Positions 37,230 through 48,704 of a DNA stretch of 64,000 nt are shown here, one piece after another (position 1 is the first letter of the stretch; the number at the start of each line of letters is the position of its first letter). The translations under genes were made by a program, and so were the position numbers. The notes under the pieces were generated by a model. That model was not told where the DNA came from. It worked only from the letters and a program-made list of their open reading frames with translations, and searched no databases. Origin of the DNA: Epiperipatus broadwayi (taxonomy: Eukaryota; Onychophora; Udeonychophora; Euonychophora; Peripatidae). The stretch is from the NCBI GenBank assembly GCA_028023455.1, contig JAQFVV010006838.1:241370-305369 (forward strand), read 5' to 3'.

Positions 37230-39170
37230 TACAGTATATAAAATTAGACACTATGGGCATATAATATATATACAAAAAAAAAAAAAAAATTGGGAATACC
37301 CAACTTTTATCATCACATCATTGAATACATACAATTGGGGAAATATCCAAATTTTATTTTATCAAGACTTGCTCTCTCTGAGTTAAGTGCACATCATTGG
37401 ATATTTTGTGTTTCAGGTATTCAGTTTGTGAATCACAGAAAATATTTTAAGAAATTCTAGTGTTTGTGATTTTGGGAGGAAATTGTCTTAAGCTTTTTTG
37501 GGGTATGTGTTAAACTATGTCTGATAAAAAAATTAAAAAAAGCAATGTTTCTCTGAATGTAAAAATACAAAAATTGTATAGTTTTCTAAAAGAAGAAAAA
37601 GCATCACACATTGCAAAAACTCGTAAGTTCACATGAAGCAACAGTCTGAACCATTGAGAAAAATAAAAATAAAATTAGAGCTCTTGCTGTAGGATTTTTG
37701 GTTTCTGGAAAATATGCAGTTCTTCCCCATGTGCCAATAATTGAAAAAATGGAAAAGGCACTTAGCATTTGGATTGATGATAGCTTCCAAAAAAGGATTC
37801 CATTGGATGGCAATATCATTAAACAAAAAGCTCTTTTATAAACACCTTAAAGAAAATGGAGAATCTTCTGTCAGCCCAGATTTTGTGGCAAATATGGTTT
37901 GGTTTGGAAAATTCAAAAAGTGTTTTGCAATTTAATAGCATAAGAATTCAAGGCAAATCTGTATTGGCTGATAATGAAGCTGCCAGGATGTATCTAGAAA
38001 AAATTATAAAAAACTAAGTTACTGATGAAATTAGGCTTTCATAGGAAAAAATACCTAATAAAACCTTTATATCAAATCAAAAAACTACATAAATTCAAAA
38101 TATCTAAATATTGTGTAGAACTACTTTTGTGTAGTAATGTATCAGGAGACTTTATGACAAAACCCTTACTTGTTTATAGATCTTCAAATCCCCATGCACT
38201 TAAAGGTGCAAATAAAAACACCCTACCAGTATATTGGAAAGCAAATTCAAAAACTTGAGTAACTGGAGATTTACTTAGAGAATGGTTTTTAAAATATTTT
38301 GTGCTAGAGGTTGTAAATTATTTAAAGAAGAAGAATTTGAACTTCAATGTACTTTTACTATTAGTTATTGCTCCAGGTCACCTACAAGATTTGAATTATC
38401 CCAAGATCCAAGTAGTGTTTCTACCACCAAACATTACTTTGCTATTCCAGCCATTGGATCAAAGTATTATACCTTTAAAATTTACTATATCAAAAAATCA
38501 TTACAATAGATTTTAGACATAAATGAATTGAGATCATCTAAGCTTGGAAGCAATTTTCTTTTAAGCACTATGTTAAAATCATATCTTATTGTTGAAAGAA
38601 TTAAAAACATCAACATTAAATGCATGTTGAAAAAGATTTGACCATCATCAGTTGAAACAGAAAATAGGCTTGAATTCATCACAACCTGCTAAATCAATTG
38701 GAGATGATGCTTTGGTGGATATAGCTATTCAGGACATTCAAAATTTACTGATTGAAGAGAAATTGGTGAAGCAGATTTGCTGGAAATGACATCAGAAGTT
38801 CTGAGAAGAACAGCAGGCATGAAGATTGTGAAGTTAATAAGTTAACATTAAAAAGACTATGGGAACATCTAACTAAAAATCTATATTAATTTTTCCTGAA
38901 TACAGACCCATTACTGAAAGAAACTGAAAATTCAAAAGAGAGCTGCAAAATTGCCTATATCCACACCACATAATAACCTTGTAAGGATCAGTAAACAAAA
39001 CAAAATTACAGATTTTTTTAATGAGGTAAAAAATGAAAATGTGAAAAGGATTCAGTGAGTGAAGTTATCAAACAAGCACAAAAATGTTTATGTTTGTACC
39101 AAGCAGTGAAGAGGAATATATTTATTAAATTAATATTATTAAAATGAAAATAGTTATAGATTCTTTTTGT
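37230..39170 (+). pseudogene. pogo/Tigger-type transposase pseudogene
   Basis: Ordered fragments in shifting plus frames match pogo-superfamily (Tigger/jerky) transposases. An N-terminal psq/HTH-like part starts MSDKKIKKSNVSLNVKIQKL at 37517. A CENP-B-type HTH segment contains SIWIDDSFQKRIPLDGNIIK (near 37765-37825) and FYKHLKENGESSVSPDFV. DDE-domain pieces include LLLCSNVSGDFMTKPLLVYR (38121-38180), NPHALKGANKNTLPVYWKAN and LLLVIAPGHLQDLNYPKIQV (near 38355-38415). The catalytic D before N-A-P-G-H in relatives is V here. Many stops and frameshifts. TIRs are not securely identified; the element ends before the LTR starting near 39187. Confidence 0.8.
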
Positions 39171-39186
39171 TTTGTATTATATATAT

Positions 39187-41361
39187 TGTGACAGACGAAA
39201 GATCTTTTGAGATTCGCATATACTGACCACTAGGGTGCCACTAGCTCAAAAATCGGGACTAGACATTTATTTTAAGGGTGGACAGGATATGCGAATCAAA
39301 ATGCGCCGGACTAAACTTAGGGAGAAACAAGATATCTTTAATATTGTTTAGACAGTTGAGAAATCAAAGCACAAAGACAAACGTCAGCCAAATTAAGTTT
39401 AAACAAATTTTAAACTTTTATTTAAAAGCAAAATAACTTGTAAGAAAAGTTTACATGAAAATCAATAGGGTTATCTCAGTCGTGTACTAGAAAGACTAAA
39501 CACATTGCTCTAGCAGACTTACTGACTCTCTAATAACGAATTCTACAGGGAGGAAGCACTTTCATTCAGCAGAAGAGAAGTCACCTAAATGTTGGTTTTC
39601 CTATTCACAGGTACAAAAACAATACGTTCTTGAAATAAATCAACGAAACCAGCACCAGCGAGCTTTTCTAGACTCCAAACGAATGTATCAAGACCCAAAA
39701 TGTCATATGCTAGTAGAAGCTGCATCTTAAAACTATGGTCAAAGCAAAGATGATTGATTTTCATCAAGAATCATGACAAATATGCTTCAGAATGAATGGA
39801 AAACAAACAAATAAAACTGGTGACTCCCCAACCAAACAATTGGCAAAACTAATCTAAGAATTAATGGTCTCAATAGATGACAAGTAAATCATTAGAAAAT
39901 CAGTTACGTCTGTCCCAGCATTTAAAGAAATGAATTACTTATAATTATAATAATAAAAATATAAATTTATGACACAAGTTCTGAGTACACGCTCTGATAA
40001 ATTTAAAACTATACACGTAAATACAAAATAAATCTATCGGAGAGTGCACATGAGTACGAAAATATGAAAGCTATAAATGCTTTAGCAGCAAAAGTCTCTC
40101 TCACCTGTAATTTACAAAAGGGATAAATATTGTCTTCCTGCTGGCAATTTATAAACTTACAAAGCAAAAACAATTATAGTTTCCCCTTTCAGAGAGATAA
40201 GAAATGAAGACTATGAAAATAAAGTCACCAGCCAAAAGATTTGGTGATTTGCAAAAGCGCAAACACAGTATTTAAAATTAATTCAGGCTACTAAAATAAT
40301 TACAGGTAAGCTTGCAAAATATATGCGACTGCCCAAGCATTTAGTAAAAGAAGGCATAAAATAGAAAAACTCACACGTCACTCTCCAATAAACAACAATT
40401 GAAAGCAAACTTGGAATCTTAAAACTAAGATTCCAAGACCCACGGCAAAGTACAACAAAAGAGAATAAATATAGCTAATCAATATGAAGTTAAATATTAA
40501 TTTAGATTACAGGTTTATTAGATTGAAAGGAGATTTAATGAAAATAAATTTACCCTGGAAAGAATAAAAGAAAATTTCATCTTACGACAAAGCACAGTTC
40601 GCATAGAGTGTGCATGTTTATCTTTAGTCCATTTTCAGGTCCTTTGACAGCAGTAAGGTAGAGGCAGTGTTTATTTTAGAGGCTCATGGCATGACTGAAG
40701 GAGAGCTGGTAGGCGTGGGTCCATCCTTTGTTTAAATTAGCAAGACATTCTAATGATGGCAAAACTCATAGCGGTAAATTTTGACATCTTGCACAGTAAT
40801 GAAGTTTGTTGATAATGGTTTAAGTTTTTAGCAGGAATTAAATGTCTGAACTGCTATCCTAAACAGTGTGACTCTCAGCAGGTGATAATCCAAGTGTCTA
40901 TTTCTATACTGAATCTCCTCTATCTCTAAATTGGCGGGCTATCCTTGCCTTGCTACATTTCCCGCGAAAAACTTTCATTAGTTTCTAATTCTATATCTCA
41001 GGCAGGGAAAATATTAATTTCCCGCTCAATCTAATTTAAGAATTCCAACCAGGGATATTGAAACAAAAATAACAATACAATTAAACCTCTGCTTTTTAGC
41101 ATTAACTTTAAAAACGATTAAAATAAAAGCAACAGGAATATATAATTAGCAAGCTTGCCTGTTTTTAATCAAATAGATTAAAACAGGCGGTGAAACTAAA
41201 CTATTTTAAAATAAATCAATTCTATAAACAAAAATTAAAATGCCCTATTTAAATATAACTGAGTATATGTTTTAATACACATACATTTTTTTTATTAAAT
41301 AATAATAAGAAATTTTAACATTAGTAATAAAACCATTGAATCAGAAATCAATCCGGTTCAA
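39187..41361 (-). repeat. ~2.2 kb LTR-like sequence, minus orientation
   Basis: Read on the minus strand it starts TTGAACCGGATTG, just after an (AT)n tract, and ends ..GTCTGTCACA followed by another (AT)n tract. This suggests insertion into, or a duplicated, TA-rich target. It matches 45021-47212 in inverted orientation at mid-90s percent identity by eye, so both are comparatively young. No PBS or polypurine tract is evident at this copy. It is probably a solo LTR or a truncated retrotransposon. ORFs inside are short and unrelated to known proteins. Confidence 0.65.
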
Positions 41362-42290
41362 TATATATATATGTTAATATTTTTGTTAAAAATGAAGCTG
41401 TTTGTATGGATTTTTAAAAAAATATTTGTTTTTAATAAGTTTTCAGAATCTAATATCCCTTTTTGTACTGGTTCTAGAACTCATATAACAGTTTCACACA
41501 ACACAATATTTCCTACCTACTGTTTTATAGAAGGGTTATCTGTACTGCATTTTCATTTTGTGAACTGTTTAGGCTAATAAAAAAAAAAGATAAAAGGGAC
41601 ATTTGAAAAGTCATCATCTCAAGCTATAATTTCCAAAAGATATTACTATGCAATGGAATCCATTGTAAGATGAATAAAATAGCCTATTGGAGAGCAACCA
41701 TCTTCAATATTCTTTCAAAGAGAAAATAATAAACAAGATGGCATAGTTCATCATACAGGACACCTGCCATTAGTGAGAGTTTTAATGGATTTTTAGTTAT
41801 GCCTACTAAGACTAGCAAGATATTCAGTTGCTATCTGATAAATAGATGGTGAATTGTATTGCTGCTGGACTAATTATATGAACATAAATACTAAATTTGC
41901 TTGGAAATTCTCATGTCTGAAAAATTTTTCAAGTTCTATACATTTATTTGAACTCTAGTTTATAGGAATGATTGGACATTCAAAATGCTTCACTTTAAGG
42001 CCATTCATATTTGAAAGACTGTTATATACTGTACCTAAGTGAAACTTCACTTGGTTCCAATAGCTAACAACATTTATATTAGCTTAACCATTTTATACAA
42101 TTATCTGTTTTTTAAAAAAAATAATGATAAAAAAAGAGAGAAGAAATTAGTTAAGTAATGAATAGGATGTAATAATAATTGGTAAGGTGATATTTAGTAA
42201 ATTTTATATATAATTATGTATGCAAAGTAAGTAACATATTTTGTTTGTTGGAGATATGATAGCATTTTTTTCAAAATAAATATTTAAGTT
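41362..42290. other. Spacer left of foldback F2
   Basis: AT-rich. A 68-codon plus-strand ORF (41371-41577) has no recognisable motif and is not called. Confidence 0.4.
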
Positions 42291-44196
42291 AGTATGTGAA
42301 TAAGAGATGATGGAATACAATTTTTAACAATTAAATACAAGTTTATTAATAACATAAAAAATATGAATGATATTTAAGATCATAAATAGGATAAGGTTCT
42401 GTTTTTGAAAAGTTAACATAAAATTATACTAAATAATTTAAGGTTATTACATTTGTTTACAATATTTTTACAATTTATTTTTACTATAAGTGCATGTATG
42501 TCCATATGCAGATGTGCGTTTTATGATGTCTAAGGAATTCATTTCGATTAATGTATAAAATAATTATTAAAAAAATGATTAAATTTATGTATGTTATACG
42601 TAATAAAGCTTTCAATCTATGATGCACTGTTACACATACTATGCATGTACAGGTAATTTCAAAACATATTTGACTCCAACCTATAATAGCCCATGGTTAA
42701 GTTTTAGATTCTATTTTAGAGAATACAGATCCTTAACCATAGGTTGTGCTAAGGATATACGTACCTAGAATTGCACAGATTATTAATAAATTTAATTTTT
42801 GTTAAATAATAAATAATGACTTTTTATAATTATAAATTCCCTATTTGAATATACATAAAATTTACATATTTAATCAATATAAAAAAATCACTTTATCAAA
42901 TCCTATTACAGCTTTCTTTATTCTCTCTTTTTTTAAAAAAAAAATATAGTCACTTTTTGAGAGATTAGAAAGCTTTTTATCAGAGTTATCACTTAACTAA
43001 TTATAAACATCTTTAATTTTTAAAGTATAGATTTAAAATGTCTTCCCAGAGTGAATTATTTAAAGACAACTCACTTTTGTATACACGTTTATCTGTGCTT
43101 CTCTTAGCATATGTAGACACATCAGCGTACATAATAACTACTTTATTCATTAATTGTTTTCTCTTGGGCAAGTTGTTTTTTTGGTCATGCTAGGATATTT
43201 GTCGTCATATGGTAAAAGTACCATAATTCAGGTATGGTTGGCTTTTTTCCTTTTTGTAGTCAATTTCACTTATACTTGAATTTTGCCAGCTTCAGATCAG
43301 CAAGCTGTTTTCCAGAACACTTTTAAGACTATGAATTACAAAAAGTCTTGACCCATTTCACTCATGTAGAGTTCAGCTCCTGCTAAGAGGAAAACAGTCT
43401 ACATATGCGAAGAGAAGCACAGATAAATGTGTATACAAAAGTGAGTTGTTTTTAAATAATTCATTTTGGGAAGACATTTTAAATCTATACTTTTAAAATT
43501 AAAGATGTTTATAATTAGTTAAGCGATAACTTGATAAAAAGCTTTCTAATCTCTCAAAAAGTGACTATATTTTTTTTTTAAAAGAAAAAAGAGAATAAAG
43601 AAAGCTGTAATAGGATTTGATAAAGTGATTTTTTTTATATTGATTAAATATGTAAATTTTATGTATATTCAAAAAGGAATTATTAATTATAAAAATTATT
43701 ATTTATTGTTTGACAAAATTAAATTTGTTAATAATCTGTGCAATTCTAGGTACGTGTTTTAGCAACCTAGCTTAAGGATCTGTATTCTTTAAAATAGAAT
43801 TTAAAAACTTAATCATGTATTATTATAGGTTAAGTCAAATATGTTTAGAAATTACCTGCACATGCATGTATGTGTGTGTATATAGATGAAAGCTTGTCAA
43901 GTATAACATACAAAATTTAATCATTTTTTTAATAATTATTTTATATTAATTGAAATGAATTCCTTGTATATTATAAAATGCACATCTGTGTATGGATATA
44001 TATGCATTTATAGAAATTAATTGAGAAATATTGTAAAACAATGTAATAACTTTAATTGTTTATATAATTTTGTATACTTTTCAAAATCAGAACCTTATCC
44101 TATTTATGATCTTAAATATCATTCATATTTTTTTTGTTATTAATAAACTTGTATTTAATTGTTAAAAATTGTATTCCATCATCTCTTGTTCACATA
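42291..44196. repeat. Foldback element F2
   Basis: The left arm 42291-43118 is the reverse complement of 43398-44196. Landmarks: AAGAGATGATGGAATAC at both outer ends, CCTAGAATTGCACAGATTAT, and GAAGAGAAGCACAGATAAA at the inner ends. The ~280-bp loop has no ORF. The arms differ by scattered substitutions and small indels. It lies between the two inverted LTR-like copies but is not centred exactly (about 930 bp spacer on the left, 825 bp on the right), and those spacers are unrelated. Confidence 0.75.
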
Positions 44197-45020
44197 CAGT
44201 AATAGAGCCCATGTTTTTTGAGCTAGATTGGTGCACAGATAAATGTGGATGTATATTTAGTGCTTTTGGGGCATCCAGAGATGATCAATCATCATCCTGG
44301 TTGGTGCAAAAGAGGATACTCTTTAAAGCCCATGCACTATTATCTTTTATTTTAGTTTAGCCTTATTAGGAGTTAAGTTTATAGTTGGCCAGTACATTAA
44401 TGGTACTAAGTGGCCAGAACATTGATGATGATCAGCATGTTTTAAATGTCCCAGCATTATTGTTTTGATATTTGATTTGTATGTATTTTAATGGATGGGC
44501 ACTAAGCTGGTGCATCCAAGTTATGTTTAAATAATTACCCAAGTTGGCAAAGGCTCAATAGTTAGCCTGGTCTAAAGAAGACCCATTTTCCGATCCAGTC
44601 ACAAGGTTGACTGTTGATTTATATTATTTATTGTTCAAATCCAGTCACAAAATGATCTGTTGATTTTATTCTGATATATTGTACTGATTTGTTTATTCCC
44701 ATTAATGATGATGAATGGTATTTGAATATTACATTTTGATAATGCTGGTTGAATTGATAATTATATTTTAGTTGATCTTCTGAGTTAGCTGACTGATCTC
44801 ATTGATCTCTCAATGATCTCTCAGAGATTCTTTAATCTCATACTCTTATATTTTTAAATATTTACTTATAGATAATTATCAAATTATTGATGTTGATTTT
44901 GTATTAATATGGGAGTGATGATTTTCCATCACCCCAGGTTCACTCAATTACTTCTTGACACCCACCCCATCCCATTACAATATATATATATATTGAACCG
45001 GATATATATATATATATATA
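44197..45020. other. Spacer right of F2
   Basis: No gene recognised. At the right end TTGAACCGGATATATA (44993) is a short false start of the LTR sequence, repeated at 45021 across an (AT)n tract. Confidence 0.45.
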
Positions 45021-47212
45021 TTGAACCGGATTGATTTCTGATTCAGTTGTTTTATTACTAAAATTTAAAAAGGGAAAAACAACTTAATTTTCATTAAATG
45101 TCGTTAAAATGTTTTTATTATTATTAAAAAAAAAAAGCGTACATGTATTTAAACACATACGCATTTATATTTAAAATAGTTTACTTTCACTACTTTGTTT
45201 ATAAAATTGATTTAAAAATACTTTACTTTCTCCACCTGTTTTAATCAATTTGATTAAAAACAGGCAAGCTTGCTAATTATATATTCCTGTTGTTTTTATT
45301 TTAATCATTTTTAAAGTTAATTCTAAAAAAAAAAGCGGAGGTTTAATTGTGTTGTTGTTTTTGTTTCAATAATCCCTGGATGGAATTCTTAAATTAGATT
45401 GAGTGGGAAATTAATATTTGCCCTGCCTGAGATATAGAATTAGAGACTAATGAAAGTTTTTTGCGGGAAATGTAGCGAGGCAAGGATAGCCCGCCAATTT
45501 AGATATAGAGGAGATTCAGTATAGAAATAGACACTTGGATTATTGCCTGCTGAGAGTCACACCATTTTGGATAGCAGTTCGGACATTTAATTCCTGCTAA
45601 AAACTTAAACCATTATCGACAAACTTCGTTACTGTGCAAGATGTCAAAATTTACTGCTATGAGTTTTGCCATCATTAGAATGTCTTGCTAATTTAAACAA
45701 AGGACGGACCCACGCCTACCGGCTCTCCTTCAGTCATGCCATGAGCCTCTAAAATAAACAATGCCTCTACCTTGCCACTGTCAAAGGACCTGAAAATGGA
45801 CTAAAGATAAATGTGCGCACTCCATGCGAACTGTGTTTTGTCGTAAGATGAAATTTTCTTTTATTCTTTCCAGGGTAAATTTCTTTTCATTAAATCTCTG
45901 CTCAATCTAATAAACATGTAATCTAAATTAATATTTAACTTCATATTGGTTAGCTATATTTTATTCTCTTTTGTTGTACTTTGCTGTGTGTCTTGGAATC
46001 TTAGTTTTAAGATTCCAAGTTTGCTTTCAGTTGTTGTTTATTGGAGAGTGACGTGTGAGTTTTTCTATTTTATGCCTTCTTTTACTAAATGCTTTGGCAG
46101 TCGCGTATATTTTGCAAGCTTACCTGTAATTATTTTTGTAGCCCGAATTAATTTTAAATACTGTGTTTGTGCTTTTGCAAATCACCAAATCTTTGGGCTG
46201 GTGACTTTATTTTCGTAGTCTTCGTTTCTTATCTCTCTGAAAGTGGTAACTATAATTGTTTTTGCTTTGTAATTTTATAAATAGCCAGCAGGAAGATAAT
46301 ATTTATCCCTTTTGTAAATTACAGGTGAGAGAGACTTTCGCTGCTAAAGCATTTATAGCTTTCATATTTTCGTACTCATGTGCACTCTCCGATAGATTTA
46401 TTTTGTATTTACGTGTATAGTTTAAAATTTATCAGAGCATGTACTCAGAACTTGTGTCATAAATTTATTTTTTATTATAATTATTGGTAATTCATTTCTT
46501 TAAATGCTGGGGCAGACGTAACTGATTTTCTAATGGTTTACTTGTCTCCTATTGAGACCATTAATTCTTAGATTAGTTTTGCCAATCGTTTGGTTGGAGA
46601 GTCGCCAGTTTTACTTGTTTGTTTGTCATTATTTGAAGATATTGTGTGGTTCTTGAGGTAAATCAATCATCTTTGCTTTGACCATAGTTTTTAAGGTGCA
46701 GCTTCTACTAGCATATGACATTTTGGGTCCCGACACATTTGTTTTGGGGTCTAGAACAGCTCACTGGTGCTGGTTTCGTTGATTTATTTCAAGAACGGAT
46801 TGTTTTCATACCTGTGAAGAGAAAAACCAACATTTAGGTGACTTCTCTTCTGCTGAATGAAATTGCTTCCTCCCTGTAGAACTCGTTATTAGAGAGTCGG
46901 TAAGTGTGCTAGAGCAATGTGTTTAGTTGTTCTAGTACACGCCCGACATAACCCTATTGATTTTCGTGTAAACTTTTCTTACAAGTTGTTTTGCTTTTAA
47001 ATAAAAGTTTAAAATTTGTTTAAACTTAATTTGGCTGACGTTTGTCTTTGTGCTTTGATTTCTCATCTGTCTAAACAATATTTAAGATATCTTGTTTCTC
47101 CCTGAGTTTAGTTCGGCGCATTTTGGTTCGCATATCCTGTCCACCCTTAAAATAAATGTCTAGTTCCTATTTTCGGACTAGTGGTGCCCTCGTCGTCAGT
47201 ATATGCGAATCT
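45021..47212 (+). repeat. ~2.2 kb LTR-like sequence, plus orientation (5' LTR of gag-bearing element)
   Basis: Partner of 39187-41361. Similarity stops just after GTCAGTATATGCGAATCT. In this copy the sequence then enters AAGTAAATAAA and the gag start codon. TGGTGCCCTCGTCG at 47182-47195 could be a tRNA primer-binding site, since PBSs begin TGG. If so, the true LTR would end near 47181, and the other copy also carries leader sequence. The placement is tentative because no CA dinucleotide precedes it. Confidence 0.6.
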
Positions 47213-47223
47213 AAGTAAATAAA

Positions 47224-47850
47224 ATGAGGCATCAGGAACTACCCATCACTGCACAATTTATGCAGATCCAGATCTTCCGTGGTGAATCACAGGAGAGTCC
47301 ACAGGAACATATGGAAAGTCTGAAGGTGATGTTTTCACTCTATGCACTGAGCAATAGGGAACAAATGGCCATCGCTAGCCAGAATTTGGAGGCAACTACT
47401 AAAGACTGGTGGCAATCATTGACACACAAACCAACAGATCTCGAAGAATACTGCCGGGCACTATGCAAGATTTTTTGGAGTGAAGAAAAACAGGAGTATA
47501 TTTTGCGCACTATAACCAATGAAAAATTCCCAACTAATCATCAAGAAACGTATGCGCAATTCTTTTTAAAGCAAGCTGCAAGACTCAGATTTCTACCGGA
47601 TATCACATGGTCAGAATCACATATTATCCTTACCATACGACAGAACATGCCGATGAAGGTGCAGGAAATGATGATCATAAGCCGGATCAACAAGATAAAT
47701 GAAATGGCTGAGTTTTTGGTTTCAATAGACGATGAAATAAGGTTCAGTGGAGTTTGGCTGTTTTTCGATCAGTTTAGTTTCGAAGCATTCCAGGACCTAA
47801 AAAAAATTTTAAGAAGTCCACTGAGGTTCGGTGCTATGAACTGTGAGTAG
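47224..47850 (+). CDS. Retrotransposon Gag-like protein, truncated
   Basis: A 208-codon open frame, the longest in the window and visibly richer in G+C than its surroundings, typical of a young retroelement. F-R-G at residues 18-20, the W-W pair at 62-63 and the spacing to a later E..Y..F segment fit the capsid region of Ty3/gypsy Gag proteins. It starts at an ATG 12 bp beyond the LTR similarity boundary. No CCHC zinc knuckle follows. Residues 186-208 (FEAFQDLKKILRSPLRFGAM) resemble instead the segment joining reverse transcriptase to RNase H in gypsy polyproteins. I infer an internal deletion fusing gag to pol in frame for a short distance. Gag would form the particle; this form probably cannot. 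A stop follows, and similarity ends near 47985. Confidence 0.7.
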   Translation: MRHQELPITAQFMQIQIFRGESQESPQEHMESLKVMFSLYALSNREQMAIASQNLEATTKDWWQSLTHKPTDLEEYCRALCKIFWSEEKQEYILRTITNEKFPTNHQETYAQFFLKQAARLRFLPDITWSESHIILTIRQNMPMKVQEMMIISRINKINEMAEFLVSIDDEIRFSGVWLFFDQFSFEAFQDLKKILRSPLRFGAMNCE

Positions 47851-47985
47851 AAAAGAAATACCTTTCTCTCTTTCTCTCGGAGAACTGTCTATCCTAAAGT
47901 CGTCAAGTTTCCATCCGTTTGACTGGCCAGTGCAGGATGACTGTCTAATTGCCAACCTGATTGCCTGCTGTTTGTAGGTGACCAC
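47851..47985 (+). mobile_element. Residual internal region of the gag-bearing element
   Basis: About 135 bp of comparatively GC-rich sequence (for example ACTGTCTATCCTAAAGTCGT) continues from gag and ends where an (AT)n tract begins. Probably the stub of a deleted pol region; no 3' LTR follows. Confidence 0.4.
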
Positions 47986-48513
47986 TTTATATATATATAA
48001 CCTAATGTATATTACATAATAAATATTTTTTAATGTTTACAAAAATAAATTATATTACAGAAGTATGCTTTCTGTTATTCAGTATGCATACTGTACATGT
48101 AAGACAACAAATCCATTGTCTTACATTTAATTTGAGGTTGCATTATTTTTATATATGTATAAATTAAAACACATATTTCACATTATATATATTACCATAA
48201 CTACGACACTTTTTAAAACTTGTGCTACTTACTTGTTTACCTATTCTGCGCATATCTAATATTTTTTGAGTATTATTTTTAAAAAATTGTAAAGTACTTC
48301 GTGATGGTCCAATAGTAAAGATAAACTTGATAAGAGGTATGAAATATGGAAAAAACACTAAAAAAAAAAATGGAAAAATTATATGATTAAAATTATAGAT
48401 AATATGTTTCATTTAAGTTAAATAAAAAAAAAAAAGAAATAAGAAAAAGTTAGAAATAATCAACTGATGCTCATAATAAATTGTTTTTCTCTTCACCAAT
48501 AAAAATTGTAATT

Positions 48514-48702
48514 ACACATATGCGATTTTTTTTGCATGCATTAGTAAAGCTGTAATTATACTATAAATCACAACAATCTTCATTCGTAAACCTATGAGTA
48601 TGAGATTAGAATACTAAATCTCAAAAGCGTTAGCAGGAATATTAAACATTATAGTATAATTACAGCTCCACTAACGCATGCGAAAAAAATCGCATGTGTA
48701 TG
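48514..48702. mobile_element. 190-bp hairpin MITE
   Basis: The arm CACATATGCGATTTTTTTTG.. (48514-48566) is the near-perfect reverse complement of 48649-48702 (..CGCATGTGTATG), about 50 bp per arm. The flanks TGCTCATAATA (48468 and 48704) may be a target-site duplication, though about 35 bp separate the left one from the arm. A smaller hairpin TGAGATT/AATCTCA sits in the loop. Confidence 0.7.
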
Positions 48703-48704
48703 TT

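Noticed and set aside
45946-46218. 90-codon ORF inside the LTR-like sequence
   Set aside because: Not maintained in the sister copy at 39187-41361 and without a domain signature.
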